DNA from: Methanoregula formicica SMSP
GTDB lineage: Archaea; Halobacteriota; Methanomicrobia; Methanomicrobiales; Methanospirillaceae
DNA: 64,000 nucleotides
Direction: 5' to 3'
NCBI RefSeq assembly: GCF_000327485.1
Contig: NC_019943.1
Location: 1,736,001 to 1,800,000, forward strand
Shown: positions 1 to 8,510 of the stretch, piece by piece
How positions within the stretch are numbered: position 1 is the first letter of the stretch
How the letters are laid out: the number at the start of each line of letters is the position of its first letter
The notes under the pieces: generated by a model
Databases searched by the model: none
What the model saw: only the letters and a program-made list of their open reading frames with translations
Told to the model about the DNA's origin: nothing
Translations under genes and position numbers: made by a program

Positions 1-88
1 AATCAATCACCATTCCAGCCTAACCCCGAATCCATAATCCAAAACTGTTGGTCCCTCTAATACCAACACCCTTTTTGTCATTTTCAAA

Positions 89-358
89 ATGCAGAAGATG
101 GTCGCCATGGCATCACGACGGTACATCACAAACGAGAACCCGGTGAGGGAAGTGAACCTGCAGAGCGCAAAACTCTTTAAAAGCGACTTGGAATTCCTCC
201 AGGCACGAAAGATCCCGGTGCGTACAGCGCTGCGCGAAGCCCTCCATGAGCACGTGAAGAAAATCCAGTCCCGCGGCCTCCCGGCCATGACCGCAGAACA
301 GCGGGCAGCATTCATCCTGAACGGCAAGGTACCGGCGGGAGACGCTCCCCGGGAATAA
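89..358 (+). CDS. hypothetical protein, 89 aa
   Basis: I do not recognise this protein. It is a small, basic, soluble product with no signal peptide or membrane segment; residues about 25-60 look helical (around LFKSDLEFLQARKIP) and the tail is rich in Ala, Gly and Pro. Three in-frame ATG codons at 89, 98 and 107 could each be the start, and no ribosome site decides between them; the first is used here. It stands alone at the left edge, so context gives no clue. The reading frame is open and protein-like, but a regulator or small structural protein would fit equally well. Confidence 0.5.
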   Translation: MQKMVAMASRRYITNENPVREVNLQSAKLFKSDLEFLQARKIPVRTALREALHEHVKKIQSRGLPAMTAEQRAAFILNGKVPAGDAPRE

Positions 359-381
359 TCCCATATCCCCGAAACGTGCAT

Positions 382-793
382 GCAGTTGTAAAAACGGGAC
401 CTGCAACATCCTTTACAACATACCTGTTTTGTTTTTCAGCCGGAATCACGGCGAAACACTTAATAGCACACTCTTCCTTTAAAATATAGTACATTCGACC
501 AATCCTTCGCTGGGAGGATGGGGGCAAAATCCGCAGGAGCGGTATGCCCCGGTATCGGGAGTTGAACATCATGAACAGAGTGTCGAACAAAGACTTCAAA
601 GCGGAGTCTTCCCTGAATTCTGCGCTAAGTATCTTTTCTGATGTTTTTCGCCCTGCATCCTGTATGCAGAGTATTTACACTGGCACGACGGGAGGCCGGA
701 CGGAATACCACGGCCTTCCTGGTTCCGGAAGCCTCATACGAGCGGGTGTGCGCCTCCCTTGAAGGGACAATCAAAATGAGGAGTTGGTAACGC
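382..793. other. 412-bp intergenic leader region with a TATA-like box
   Basis: No convincing gene lies here. A TATA-like tract, tttaaaatatagt at 478-490, could be a promoter for the rightward coiled-coil gene, which would give that transcript a long leader. The leader holds GC-rich segments able to pair (ggaggcc near 690 with ggccttcc near 711), and GAGGAG about ten bases before the ATG at 794 is a good ribosome site. The short open frame at 544-762 is not protein-like and was not called. Confidence 0.35.
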
Positions 794-1654
794 ATGTTGA
801 ATGACCTGATGGAAAAGAGAAAGAAAACCCTTGCTGAGTCTGAAGAACACAAGAACCGCCGGAACGAGCTGAACGCGAATGCCAGCAAGTTCGCCCGCGA
901 GCGGAACACCTTAAATAACCAGACCCGCGAGTTTGTAGAAGAGGCGCAGAAGAACAAGGACCTCCGGGACAAGTACAACCAGGAAGTCCTTGACATCAAG
1001 GCCCAGAGAAACGAGCTCAACGACAAGGCAAACGTCCTGTTCGAGGACATTGAGTCCTTCAAGAAGGAGCACGGCACCCAGAAGAACCGCGGCGTCAAGG
1101 AACTCCAGAAGCAGATCGAGTACATGGAGTACCGCCAGCAGACCGAGGTCTTCACCACCGACAAGGAACGCGAGCTGATCGAGAAGATCAAGCAGATGAA
1201 AGGCCAGGTCCGCGAGCAGGAAGCCGAGCTCGAGCAGAACAAGGAGATGCGGACCAAGATCACCGAGGCCCGCGAGTTCCGCAAGCAGGCATCGGACCTG
1301 CACGCGAAGGTAACCGAGGTCGCCGAGCTTGCCCAGAAACACCACGACCTGATGGTCGAGTCCTACCGCAAGGCCGACAAGTCCCGGGAAGCTGCCGATG
1401 CCGCCCACAAGAGCTTTGTCGAGGCACAGGAGTCCGCTGACTCCGAACACAAGTTCTTCATTGCCTGCCAGAAGGAGCTCCGCGACTACGACAAGGTCAT
1501 CTCCGGCCTGCGCAAGAAGACCAAGAAGGTCAAGGTCACCAAGGAACAGAAGGCGGTCAGGAAAGAGGCAGAGAGCCTGTTCAAGAACTTCCGCGCCGGC
1601 GAGAAACTCACCACTGACGACATCCTGCTCCTCCAGCGCTCAAAACTTATCTGA
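794..1654 (+). CDS. archaeal coiled-coil protein (COG1340-like)
   Basis: This 286-residue protein is almost entirely charged heptad-type sequence rich in Glu, Lys, Arg and Gln, predicting long coiled coils over residues about 5-240. It has no signal peptide or membrane segment, so it should be cytoplasmic. It resembles the uncharacterised archaeal coiled-coil proteins grouped as COG1340, which are common in methanogens and have no proven function. The C-terminal 40 residues (EKLTTDDILLLQRSKLI at the end) look like a small helical cap. A GAGGAG ribosome site stands about ten bases before the ATG. The next gene begins 73 bp downstream on the same strand after a T-rich tract that could end transcription. 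Confidence 0.75.
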   Translation: MLNDLMEKRKKTLAESEEHKNRRNELNANASKFARERNTLNNQTREFVEEAQKNKDLRDKYNQEVLDIKAQRNELNDKANVLFEDIESFKKEHGTQKNRGVKELQKQIEYMEYRQQTEVFTTDKERELIEKIKQMKGQVREQEAELEQNKEMRTKITEAREFRKQASDLHAKVTEVAELAQKHHDLMVESYRKADKSREAADAAHKSFVEAQESADSEHKFFIACQKELRDYDKVISGLRKKTKKVKVTKEQKAVRKEAESLFKNFRAGEKLTTDDILLLQRSKLI

Positions 1655-1727
1655 TTTCCATCCCCCATTTTCCTGTTTTTCTGCCGTCAGCAATGATTTA
1701 ATAGATTTACGGCATTTTTATAGTACA

Positions 1728-2861
1728 ATGACAGAGGGGCGGACGCTGGTCCTGAGCGTTGACCGGGACGACGATATCGGCTGGAAGGCCCAGGTCGAAA
1801 GCCCGTGCATCGGCCGGGCCGCATGCCTGAAAGCGGCCAACACCCTGGCACTCACCGATCCCGAGGATTCCGATGTCAATGCGATCTTCTCTGCGATCAA
1901 GATCTATGACGAGCTGACGGCAAAAGGAGAGGACGCGGCAGTCGCGGTCGTTGCTGGCAACCACCTGCACATGATCGAGGGGGACCGCCGGATTGCAGCC
2001 TCGCTCCAGAAGGTTGTGGAAGAGACCGGCACGACAAACTGTATCCTTGTCACAGACGGTGCCGAAGACGAGTATGTCATCCCCGTCATCCAGTCCAAAC
2101 TCCCGGTAACGAGCATCCGCAGGGTCATCGTCAACCAGATGCCCAATCTCGAAGGCACGTATTATATCCTGAAAAAACTCTTCGATGACCCGAAGATCTC
2201 CCGCATGGTCTTCATCCCGATAGGCCTTGCCATGCTTCTCTATGCAAGCGCATTTTTGCTTGGTGCACCCGGCCTTGCAACCATCATCGTCGTGATGGTC
2301 ATCGGGTGTTTCCTCCTGTACAAGGGCTTCGGGTTCGATGAACTCGCCCATGGAGTCATGGACGCCCTGCGGGCCTCCCTCTCCCGCGGACGGTTCTCGT
2401 TCATCACCTACACGACCACGATCCTGCTCGTGATCATCGGTTTCACCCAGGGGTTCTACAACATCCTGCACTATTATTCCGCGGATAGCAGCTTAGGCCT
2501 TGTCACCTACCTTGTGACATTCATCTACGGTGCCATCGAATGGCTCATCTTCGCCGGACTCGTCCTCTCGATAGGAGTTATCATCGACGTATACCAGAAC
2601 GACCGGAAGAACCTCGGCAAGGTAATCGTCTTCCCGTTCTTTGTCACAGCGATCGGCCTCCTCCTGTATGCAGCCAGCATCTACCTGATCCCCACCCTGG
2701 GTGTGCCCGACTTCCCGCTCTCCCAGGAGACCATATCCCGGTATATCCTCTGGGACACCATTGCCGGCATAGCCGCCGCAATAGCAGGAGTCCTCATCCA
2801 GAACTATGTGACAAAGAAAGTGGCCGAGCAGAAGAACGAAGAGATAATCGAAGTGATCTGA
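1728..2861 (+). CDS. DUF373 family membrane protein
   Basis: A 377-residue protein with a soluble N-terminal domain (residues about 1-155) followed by six or seven hydrophobic segments (first near MVFIPIGLAMLLYASAF, last near IAGIAAAIAGVLIQNYV). This layout and the N-terminal sequence (LSVDRDDDIGWK) match DUF373, an archaeal family predicted to be integral membrane proteins of unknown function. The frame is open far upstream, but the earlier part overlaps the coiled-coil gene and is low-complexity Ser/Arg, so the ATG at 1728 is chosen. The short charged C-terminus should face the cytoplasm. Confidence 0.8.
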   Translation: MTEGRTLVLSVDRDDDIGWKAQVESPCIGRAACLKAANTLALTDPEDSDVNAIFSAIKIYDELTAKGEDAAVAVVAGNHLHMIEGDRRIAASLQKVVEETGTTNCILVTDGAEDEYVIPVIQSKLPVTSIRRVIVNQMPNLEGTYYILKKLFDDPKISRMVFIPIGLAMLLYASAFLLGAPGLATIIVVMVIGCFLLYKGFGFDELAHGVMDALRASLSRGRFSFITYTTTILLVIIGFTQGFYNILHYYSADSSLGLVTYLVTFIYGAIEWLIFAGLVLSIGVIIDVYQNDRKNLGKVIVFPFFVTAIGLLLYAASIYLIPTLGVPDFPLSQETISRYILWDTIAGIAAAIAGVLIQNYVTKKVAEQKNEEIIEVI

Positions 2862-3055
2862 AGCAATTGTATTTCCAGAACTTTTTTCTGCAAATACCCT
2901 GCAGGTCTTTCCTCCATAACAGGGTAAACTAACTTGGTGTGTACCCGATTCCACTATCTGGCAGGGCCCTGTCCCAAGGAGCGGGGGGCTCGCAATAGTG
3001 TGCACGGGAGAAGAGTGTAATAAAAGTCGTTAAGGGGGAAAAAGCAGCGCGACCG

Positions 3056-3526
3056 TTACCCCTGACGGACAGGAACTTCGGCCAGGGAGAAATACCCGAT
3101 CCCGCTCGGGAACTCCCGCACCATGGTGAAATTCCGGGTCACCTGCGGGGACCGGACGGTAAGGTTGGGGATGACAACATTGAAGGTATGGGCCGGGTAC
3201 CAGTAGATCCCGTCGCCATAGGAGACTGCCGCTTCATTGACGGTGAACTCGGCACCTTCGAGATCGATACGCTGGATCTTTGCGTCGTCATAGTTCAGGA
3301 TCTTCATCAGCTTGTTTTTCAGGTCCTGTTTTCCGAAGAAAAAGAAGATAATCCTGGTGCTCTCGTCAACAGAATAGTTCACGTGAATATTTGCCGTGCC
3401 ATTGTCCAGCTGGACATCGACATCGTATACCTTGATGTACCCGTACCGGTCTTCCTCGGCAGCAAGGGCTGGTGCTGCCAGGAGTACCGCCAGGAGCAGG
3501 ATCAGTGCCACGGCACGGGCTCGCAT
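3056..3526 (-). CDS. secreted protein with signal peptide, unknown function
   Basis: This 156-residue protein starts with a clear Sec signal peptide (MRARAVALILLLAVLLAAPALAA, likely cleaved after ALA-A). The mature part is beta-rich and acidic, with several Asn-Xaa-Ser/Thr sites (NGT, NYS, NLT, NFT) that could carry archaeal N-glycans. It has no second membrane segment, so it is exported or loosely attached to the envelope. I recognise no named domain. It is the last gene in the leftward direction after Alba, 105 bp away, and converges with the DUF373 gene. Confidence 0.65.
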   Translation of the reverse strand: MRARAVALILLLAVLLAAPALAAEEDRYGYIKVYDVDVQLDNGTANIHVNYSVDESTRIIFFFFGKQDLKNKLMKILNYDDAKIQRIDLEGAEFTVNEAAVSYGDGIYWYPAHTFNVVIPNLTVRSPQVTRNFTMVREFPSGIGYFSLAEVPVRQG

Positions 3527-3631
3527 AACATACTCATTTCGTGAAGAGCGCTTAAAGCGTTTTTGGTTATTGGAGCGCGGATATCGTCGAAAAACCGTGA
3601 AAATGCGCGACGGATATGATATAAAAATATA

Positions 3632-3913
3632 TTATTTATTGTTGGCAAGGATGATCTCGATGGACGAGACATTCGTTTTGCCGGTATCGGTATCGATGAT
3701 CTCCGTTGAGGTGAGGATCTCTTTCTTGGTCACTCCCTCAAGGAAGCGGTTTAAGGCTATTTCTGCAGTATCCACGGCACGGGAGATTGCCTTTCCCCGG
3801 GCCTTTATCGCAACTTCAGGTGCACCATTGTTGAACTGGGTGACCACGGCTAGCACGTAGTTCATGACCGGCTTGTTGCCGACGAATACTGTGTTCTCTC
3901 TCGGCTGCTGCAT
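3632..3913 (-). CDS. albA: DNA/RNA-binding protein Alba
   Basis: A 93-residue Alba family chromatin protein. It shows the family's N-terminal strand and lysine-containing loop ([16 protein letters not shown], the lysine being the residue acetylated in Sulfolobus Alba), the helix [23 protein letters not shown] and the C-terminal hairpin with EIILANNK. Family members dimerise and coat DNA or RNA. Length is typical (about 90 residues). It lies 16 bp downstream of asd in the same direction, so it may share that transcript or have its own start within asd. Confidence 0.92.
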   Translation of the reverse strand: MQQPRENTVFVGNKPVMNYVLAVVTQFNNGAPEVAIKARGKAISRAVDTAEIALNRFLEGVTKKEILTSTEIIDTDTGKTNVSSIEIILANNK

Positions 3914-3929
3914 AGGTGCCTCCCGTACT

Positions 3930-4949
3930 CTAGAGATATTTCTTCTTCACAATCAGTTCTGCATTCAGTACACTTGCCCCGGCAGCACCACGGATGGTAT
4001 TGTGACCCATGGCAACGAACCGGACGCCTTCACGGAGCCGGCCTACGGACACGGTCATGCCTCTCCCTCTCATGCGGTCAAGGCGGGGCTGGGGCCGATC
4101 GGGCTCCTCGTCAAAGAAGTGTACCGATTCCGCAGGCTGGGTCGGCAGGCCCTTGATCGGGGGCTTGTAGTCCATGTATGCCTTCCGGATTTTGGCAAGC
4201 GGCTCTTTGATATCCGCCCATACGGCCATGGTATGACCGTCAATCACCGGCACGCGGTGGCAGCTTGCGCTGACTTTGAACGGAGCGTTTACGACTTTCT
4301 TTCCTTTCAACGTGCCCATGATCTTGAGCGCTTCCGTCTCCATCTTCTCCTCTTCCTTGCCGATGTACGGGATCACGTTATCGTAGATCGCCATCGCTGC
4401 CACGCCTTCGAATCCTGCTCCGGAGATCGCCTGCATGGTCGCAACCCGGATATCGGTGAACTTGAATTTTCTTAAGGGAGCGAGCGCAGTAACCATCATA
4501 ATGGTTGAGCAGTTCGGGTTCGTGACGATAAAGCCGTCACGGCCCGTATCCTTCTGGACATCGATCAGGCCCAGGTGTTCCGGATTGACTTCCGGTACTA
4601 CGAGCGGGATCGTGGGCTCCATACGGTGGGAACTTGCATTGCTGCACACCGCGATGCCGGCATCGGCAAACTCCGTCTCCGTAGCGGTCGCGATGTCCGC
4701 CGGGAGGGCGGAGAAGACAAGGTCGACATTCTTCATGGCGGAAGGAGAGGTCGGGACGACTTTGATCTTCCCGATATTCTCCGGAAATGGCGTATCAAGG
4801 CGCCATTTCACAATCTTTCCATAGGGTTTTCCCGCACTGCGATCGGAAGCGGCAAGCGTCGTAAGTTTGAACCAGGGATGATCCGCAAGAAGTTCAACGA
4901 ATCGCTGACCAACCGCGCCGGTAGCACCGAGCACTCCAACATTGATCAT
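3930..4949 (-). CDS. asd: aspartate-semialdehyde dehydrogenase
   Basis: A 339-residue enzyme that reduces aspartyl phosphate to aspartate semialdehyde with NADPH, feeding lysine, threonine and methionine synthesis. The Rossmann nucleotide loop [10 protein letters not shown] is at residues 8-17, the catalytic cysteine is in [10 protein letters not shown], and the substrate/catalytic histidine region is [13 protein letters not shown]. The frame extends to 5021, but the upstream residues are not enzyme-like and the ATG at 4949 begins the canonical MINVGVLG. An AGGACC-like ribosome site lies upstream. With dapA and dapB on the same strand it supplies the diaminopimelate branch. Confidence 0.93.
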   Translation of the reverse strand: MINVGVLGATGAVGQRFVELLADHPWFKLTTLAASDRSAGKPYGKIVKWRLDTPFPENIGKIKVVPTSPSAMKNVDLVFSALPADIATATETEFADAGIAVCSNASSHRMEPTIPLVVPEVNPEHLGLIDVQKDTGRDGFIVTNPNCSTIMMVTALAPLRKFKFTDIRVATMQAISGAGFEGVAAMAIYDNVIPYIGKEEEKMETEALKIMGTLKGKKVVNAPFKVSASCHRVPVIDGHTMAVWADIKEPLAKIRKAYMDYKPPIKGLPTQPAESVHFFDEEPDRPQPRLDRMRGRGMTVSVGRLREGVRFVAMGHNTIRGAAGASVLNAELIVKKKYL

Positions 4950-5026
4950 GATGACAGGTCCTGTATGTTTGTTTTCCCCGTTCCTTCTTGAATAATGGCG
5001 GGTTGTAAAATCCCATTTCACTTAGG

Positions 5027-5075
5027 ATGATAAAAACGTTGTTTTTTATAATTTATATTACGGGAAATATGCTGG
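5027..5075 (-). promoter_or_regulatory. AT-rich promoter region upstream of asd
   Basis: On the minus strand an AT-rich tract (cgtaatataaattataa, plus positions about 5048-5064) has TATA-box character and lies roughly 100 bases before the asd start. The neighbouring T-run could also help end the ferredoxin transcript. This rests on base composition only. Confidence 0.35.
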
Positions 5076-5208
5076 CGACGACATCCGGGTGCTACCTGCC
5101 CGTTAACAAAACGGGCACGGTTATGTATGATACGCCCCATAGCCCTGGAAAAATCCCAATACGGGAAATACACAAAAACAAAAAGAGAGCCGGCAGGAAC
5201 CGGACACC

Positions 5209-5391
5209 TTATTCCATGTGGATAGCTTCAGACGGGCAGACATCCACGCAGGTCTGGCAGTCGACACACATGTCCTTGTCAACCTTTGCCTTGTCGTTCT
5301 CCATGGCGATTGCCGATGCAGGACACTCGCTCACGCAGGTTTCACATCCGGTACACTTATCGTTGTCAACGATTGCTACCAACTCGTTCAC
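5209..5391 (-). CDS. 2[4Fe-4S] ferredoxin, 60 aa
   Basis: A 60-residue clostridial-type ferredoxin with two complete cluster motifs, CTGCETCVSECP and CVDCQTCVDVCP, each with the CxxCxxCxxxCP spacing. It should carry two low-potential [4Fe-4S] clusters and act as a cytoplasmic electron carrier. It lies between dapB and asd on the same strand, a neighbourhood seen in other Methanomicrobiales. No lysine-pathway step is known to need it, so the linkage may simply reflect co-transcription. Confidence 0.93.
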   Translation of the reverse strand: MNELVAIVDNDKCTGCETCVSECPASAIAMENDKAKVDKDMCVDCQTCVDVCPSEAIHME

Positions 5392-5519
5392 TCCGGGATA
5401 TATGTTTCTATTCAGGGTAAAAAAAGGGTTACTATCCGGGCACAGAACTGGCAGGGCGATCAGGACCGGAGAAGGGAGTAAAAAACGGAGTGAAAAAACG
5501 GGATTGGTAAGGGGAGAGG

Positions 5520-6284
5520 TTATTTCTTCAGGCCGAGGACGTCATTCATGTCGTAAATGCCGGGCTTCTTCCCGACAACCCAGCGAGCCGCACGCAGGGC
5601 ACCGCTGGCAAAGACCGAACGATCATAGGCCCGGTGGGAGAGCTCTATCGTCTCGAAGTTCTTCGAGTACATGACCTTATGGTCGCCAACAATGTCCCCG
5701 CCCCGGATCACGTGCACACCGATCTCGTTCTTCCGCTCGGTCATGCCTTCGCGACCGTACAGCTTCTCGCGGGTGCCGGCCTCCTCCTCGATGATCTGGA
5801 GGAGGGTTTTTGCCGTGCCGCTCGGGGCGTCCTTCTTGTTCCGGTGGTGTGCCTCGATAAGCTCGATATCATAGTCTTTCAAGAGCCGTGCCGATTCGCG
5901 CACGAGCTGCTGGAAGATGGCTACCCCGATCGAGAAGTTGGTGGTGATGACAGCCGGGACATGGCCGAGGATCGCTTTCTCCATCTCAGCACGCTGTGCC
6001 GGGGATATACCAGTAGTGCCGATAATCAGGGCGCAATTGTTCCTTGCCGCCACCTGGACATTCCCGACAACCGCACTGGCAATCGTGAAATCGATGACAA
6101 CATCTGCCTTTGTCCTTTTCAGGAGCGCATCGGCATCTTTTGCTTCAACGATCTCGGCGCCGAAAAAGGAACTGGGTTTGAGGTTGATGCCCCCAACCAG
6201 TTCCAGGTCATCGGATTCATGGACCATCCTCCCGAGGGTCTGGCCCATCCTGCCCGAAGCTCCGCAGATGACTACTTTTACCAT
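5520..6284 (-). CDS. dapB: 4-hydroxy-tetrahydrodipicolinate reductase
   Basis: A 254-residue enzyme that reduces the dapA product with NAD(P)H in diaminopimelate/lysine synthesis. The Rossmann loop GASGRMGQTLG is near the N-terminus, the active-site region is ELIEAHHRNKKDAPSGTA with the catalytic His and Lys, and the family motif RGGDIVGDH follows. A TTG at 6290 is also in frame, but the ATG at 6284 is preceded by GGTGAT, which overlaps the dapA stop codon, so translation is probably coupled to dapA. Length fits the family (about 250-270). Confidence 0.94.
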   Translation of the reverse strand: MVKVVICGASGRMGQTLGRMVHESDDLELVGGINLKPSSFFGAEIVEAKDADALLKRTKADVVIDFTIASAVVGNVQVAARNNCALIIGTTGISPAQRAEMEKAILGHVPAVITTNFSIGVAIFQQLVRESARLLKDYDIELIEAHHRNKKDAPSGTAKTLLQIIEEEAGTREKLYGREGMTERKNEIGVHVIRGGDIVGDHKVMYSKNFETIELSHRAYDRSVFASGALRAARWVVGKKPGIYDMNDVLGLKK

Positions 6285-6291
6285 GACCAAA

Positions 6292-7269
6292 TCACCGCGT
6301 GCGCCGTGGTGCAGCGGGTTTGGTTTTCCTTTTTGCCGCTGCTGCCTTCACCGGCTTCTTTGCTGCGGCCTTTGCCTTCGGTACAGATCGCTTGATCGGG
6401 ATGGTTGAAAGCACTTTTTTGAGCTGTTCGGTCTTCTTTGCATCCAGCTCATCGAGCGGGAGACGGACCGGGCCGCCTGCAAGACCGATCAGCTCGACCG
6501 CCTTCTTGACCGGGATAGGGTTGGTGTCGATGAACATAGCACGGTGGAGGGGGGACATGGCATAGTGGATCACCAGGGCCTTCTGGTAATCGCCCTGCCT
6601 GAACGCCTCGTACATCGCCACCATCCGGGCCGGGTCGACATTTGCCGTAACAGAAATGACACCGGACCCGCCAAGGGTAAGGATCGGGAGCGTGATACCA
6701 TCATCGCCGGAGATAACGTGGAAGTCCTCGTCCTGCGTCTCCTCGATCACCCTTGAGATCTGGCCGATATTGCCGCTTGCTTCCTTGATCCCGACGATAT
6801 TCGGGTGCTGCGCCAGTTCCGCGACAAGATCGGGCTCCAGGTTCTGGCCGGTCCGTCCCGGGACATTGTACATGACAACCGGGATGTCGAGGTCTGCAAG
6901 TTTCGTGTAGTGCCTGATGAGCCCCGCACGGTTGGGCTTGTTGTAGTACGGACTGATGACGAGCACGCCGTCCGCACCGATGTCCTTCGCCGCCTTCGTC
7001 AGGCGCACTGCCTCGGCAGTGTTGTTGGAACCCGTACCGGCAAGTACGGGGATCCTGCCATTGACCTTGTCGACCGTGATATCGATGACCTTCTCGTGTT
7101 CATCGAACGTCAGGGTCGCAGACTCTCCAGTCGAACCGCAGGGTACAATCCCGTGGATGCCGCGGGAAAGAAGAAAACTGATGTTCCGCTCAAGACCCGG
7201 GATGTCCAGGCCCATTGCAGGGGTTCTTTTAAAAGGGGTTATGATTGCCGGAAGGACACCTTCGAACAT
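6292..7269 (-). CDS. dapA: 4-hydroxy-tetrahydrodipicolinate synthase with a basic C-terminal tail
   Basis: A 325-residue class I aldolase that condenses pyruvate with aspartate semialdehyde. Family landmarks are GSTGESATL near residue 45, the catalytic Tyr region YNVPGRTGQN and the Schiff-base lysine in VGIKEASG. The catalytic domain ends near residue 292 (QLKKVLSTIPI). It is followed by about 33 residues of Lys/Ala/Pro-rich sequence (KAKAAAKKPVKAAAAKRK) that normal DapA proteins (about 290 residues) lack. The tail resembles the disordered basic ends of nucleic-acid-binding proteins; its function is unknown. The frame stays open into dapB's ribosome site, so the tail is not an obvious frameshift artefact. 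Confidence 0.93.
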   Translation of the reverse strand: MFEGVLPAIITPFKRTPAMGLDIPGLERNISFLLSRGIHGIVPCGSTGESATLTFDEHEKVIDITVDKVNGRIPVLAGTGSNNTAEAVRLTKAAKDIGADGVLVISPYYNKPNRAGLIRHYTKLADLDIPVVMYNVPGRTGQNLEPDLVAELAQHPNIVGIKEASGNIGQISRVIEETQDEDFHVISGDDGITLPILTLGGSGVISVTANVDPARMVAMYEAFRQGDYQKALVIHYAMSPLHRAMFIDTNPIPVKKAVELIGLAGGPVRLPLDELDAKKTEQLKKVLSTIPIKRSVPKAKAAAKKPVKAAAAKRKTKPAAPRRTR

Positions 7270-7276
7270 GAACAGG

Positions 7277-7468
7277 TTATGAGCGTTTCTTGGTATTTAT
7301 TTTTCTTGTAATGTATCCGGCGATCCGGTTCCGGACACGCTTGCTCCCGATGACCGCGGAGGAGCCCAGCTGCTGCTTGTTCTCATCAAAGTTGCTCGAG
7401 AAGTTCTCCCGCTGCTTGTTCAGGAGCTCGGTTCCCATTGTCTTGATATATGACGGCTTGATTCCCAT
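7277..7468 (-). CDS. rps17e: 30S ribosomal protein S17e
   Basis: A 63-residue archaeal S17e. The family signature is visible: MGIKPSYIKTMGTELL, NFDENKQQL and the highly conserved SKRVRNRIAGYITRK. It is a small-subunit protein specific to archaea and eukaryotes. It lies 7 bp upstream of dapA on the same strand, an arrangement familiar in methanogens, so the lysine genes are probably transcribed with a ribosomal protein gene. Confidence 0.93.
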   Translation of the reverse strand: MGIKPSYIKTMGTELLNKQRENFSSNFDENKQQLGSSAVIGSKRVRNRIAGYITRKINTKKRS

Positions 7469-7494
7469 GAACGATTCCTCAAGGATTCTATATG

Positions 7495-8028
7495 TTAAAT
7501 GCGGTTTGAGCAGATAATGATATTGTTTGCAACGTCGACCGGCTCCTCGCCAAGGAGGATAAGCGGGGCGTTTTTATCACTGCGGTCTTCCGTAAAAATC
7601 ACGTCGGGGACTTCCTCCCGGCAGCACGATGCGATTCCCCAGTCCATCGTGTTGATCCCGTTCGGTGCCCGTGCTGCATTAAAAGAGGCACATTCCAGGA
7701 ACAGGTTCCCGTCCAGGACATCAAGGGCCCTGTCGGAATATCGGAGAATCGCAGCACTCCTGCGGAGCGGGTCGAATTTCATGACAGTAAGGATCACCCG
7801 TGCAATCTCCTCGTCCGCGCCGAAGGCACATGCACCAGCAGGTTTTCCAGCGCCCGTGATCCTTCCTTCAACCGCTGCAACGCCCCCGTTGTCCCGGGCG
7901 CCGCGGATCGCGTAACCGATCTGCGCACCCGTCGGGGGAATGAGCTTTTGGCTGATCGATTCCGCAAGCGGGGCAATGGCTTTCTCCAGCTGTGCGATGA
8001 CGGCGTTGCGCTCGAAGGTCGGGTCCAT
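7495..8028 (-). CDS. ThiN-domain protein (thiamine-phosphate synthase family)
   Basis: A 177-residue standalone ThiN-type domain. Family features are LIPPTGAQIGYAIRGARD and VAAVEGRI near the N-terminus, RSAAILRYSD in the middle, NTMDWGIA, then PDVIFTEDRSDKNAP and EEPVDVANNIIICSNRI at the end. ThiN domains in archaea either make thiamine phosphate (usually fused to ThiD as ThiDN) or bind it as the sensor of the repressor ThiR. This copy has neither a ThiD nor a helix-turn-helix domain, so enzyme and sensor roles both remain open. The ATG at 8028 is preferred to one at 8073 because family similarity starts there. Confidence 0.72.
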   Translation of the reverse strand: MDPTFERNAVIAQLEKAIAPLAESISQKLIPPTGAQIGYAIRGARDNGGVAAVEGRITGAGKPAGACAFGADEEIARVILTVMKFDPLRRSAAILRYSDRALDVLDGNLFLECASFNAARAPNGINTMDWGIASCCREEVPDVIFTEDRSDKNAPLILLGEEPVDVANNIIICSNRI

Positions 8029-8150
8029 TACAAGTAGTGGAGCCCGGGAGATTATTAACGGCGCTGGTGCCACCGTATTTTGTTGCGATTCCTCCTCTTC
8101 TCCCCTTTAAAATTATTATCAGATTCAAAGAAGCACTATTGTCCATTGGT

Positions 8151-8344
8151 ATGATCTTCAAAGTTGTCATAACGCCGGATACCGAAGATGGCGGATATAC
8201 GGCCAGCTGCCCCGCGCTCCCCGGTTGTCATTCCGAAGGGGAGAGCATGGAGGAGGCACTGGAGAACATCAAGGATGCGTTGCCGTACTGAACGAGCGTG
8301 CGCACCGCAGGCAGGGCAGCAAGGTTGCCGAAGTCTCCCTATAA
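8151..8344 (+). pseudogene. hicB antitoxin, broken by a one-base deletion
   Basis: The start reads MIFKVVITPDTEDGGYTA, then the HicB core CPALPGCHSEGES and EEALENIKD. After position 8276 the frame breaks and stops at 8291. If one base is restored there, the sequence continues as VAVLNERAHRRQGSKVAEVSL and stops at 8344, two bases before a hicA-like ATG, the normal hicBA spacing. The restored product would be about 64 residues. A one-base deletion near 8277 is therefore the best explanation; a sequencing error cannot be excluded. Confidence 0.7.
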
Positions 8345-8346
8345 CG

Positions 8347-8409
8347 ATGGTAAAACTTCCCGTAATATCCGGTCATGCTGCAATAAAGGCTTTCAGCAAA
8401 GCCGGGTTT
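8347..8409 (+). pseudogene. hicA toxin, 5' fragment of 21 codons
   Basis: The fragment encodes MVKLPVISGHAAIKAFSKAGF, the N-terminus of a HicA mRNA interferase up to its first helix. The conserved Gly-Ser-His segment that should follow is missing; the frame runs on to 8478 through unrelated sequence. The break coincides with the start of a hepT remnant on the other strand, so a recombination joint lies at about 8410. Confidence 0.65.
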
Positions 8410-8460
8410 ACCGGCAATCGCCTGCCAGGGCATATCCGGATATTCGTTTTGAACGATACC
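8410..8460 (-). pseudogene. hepT toxin remnant (about 17 codons)
   Basis: Read leftward, this encodes VQNEYPDMPWQAIAG, which is nearly the same as the core preceding the catalytic RxxxxHxY motif in the HepT proteins of this window (VQKEYPEIPWRAIAG in the copy at 27.4 kb). Neither the catalytic motif nor the N-terminus is present. It is fused directly to the truncated hicA on the opposite strand. Confidence 0.6.
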
Positions 8461-8510
8461 GGGGGACTGTTCTTCTGAAGGAAGTATGCGGGGACGGTTG
8501 TGGAAACGCC

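Noticed and set aside
544-762. 72-codon frame before the coiled-coil gene
   Set aside because: Composition is not protein-like, there is no ribosome site, and it ends inside a GC-rich leader.
1398-1727. In-frame extension upstream of the DUF373 gene
   Set aside because: It overlaps the coiled-coil gene and is Ser/Arg-rich shadow sequence; the ATG at 1728 starts the family domain.
4950-5021. 24-codon N-terminal extension of asd
   Set aside because: The Rossmann fold begins right after the ATG at 4949; the extension has no counterpart in the family.
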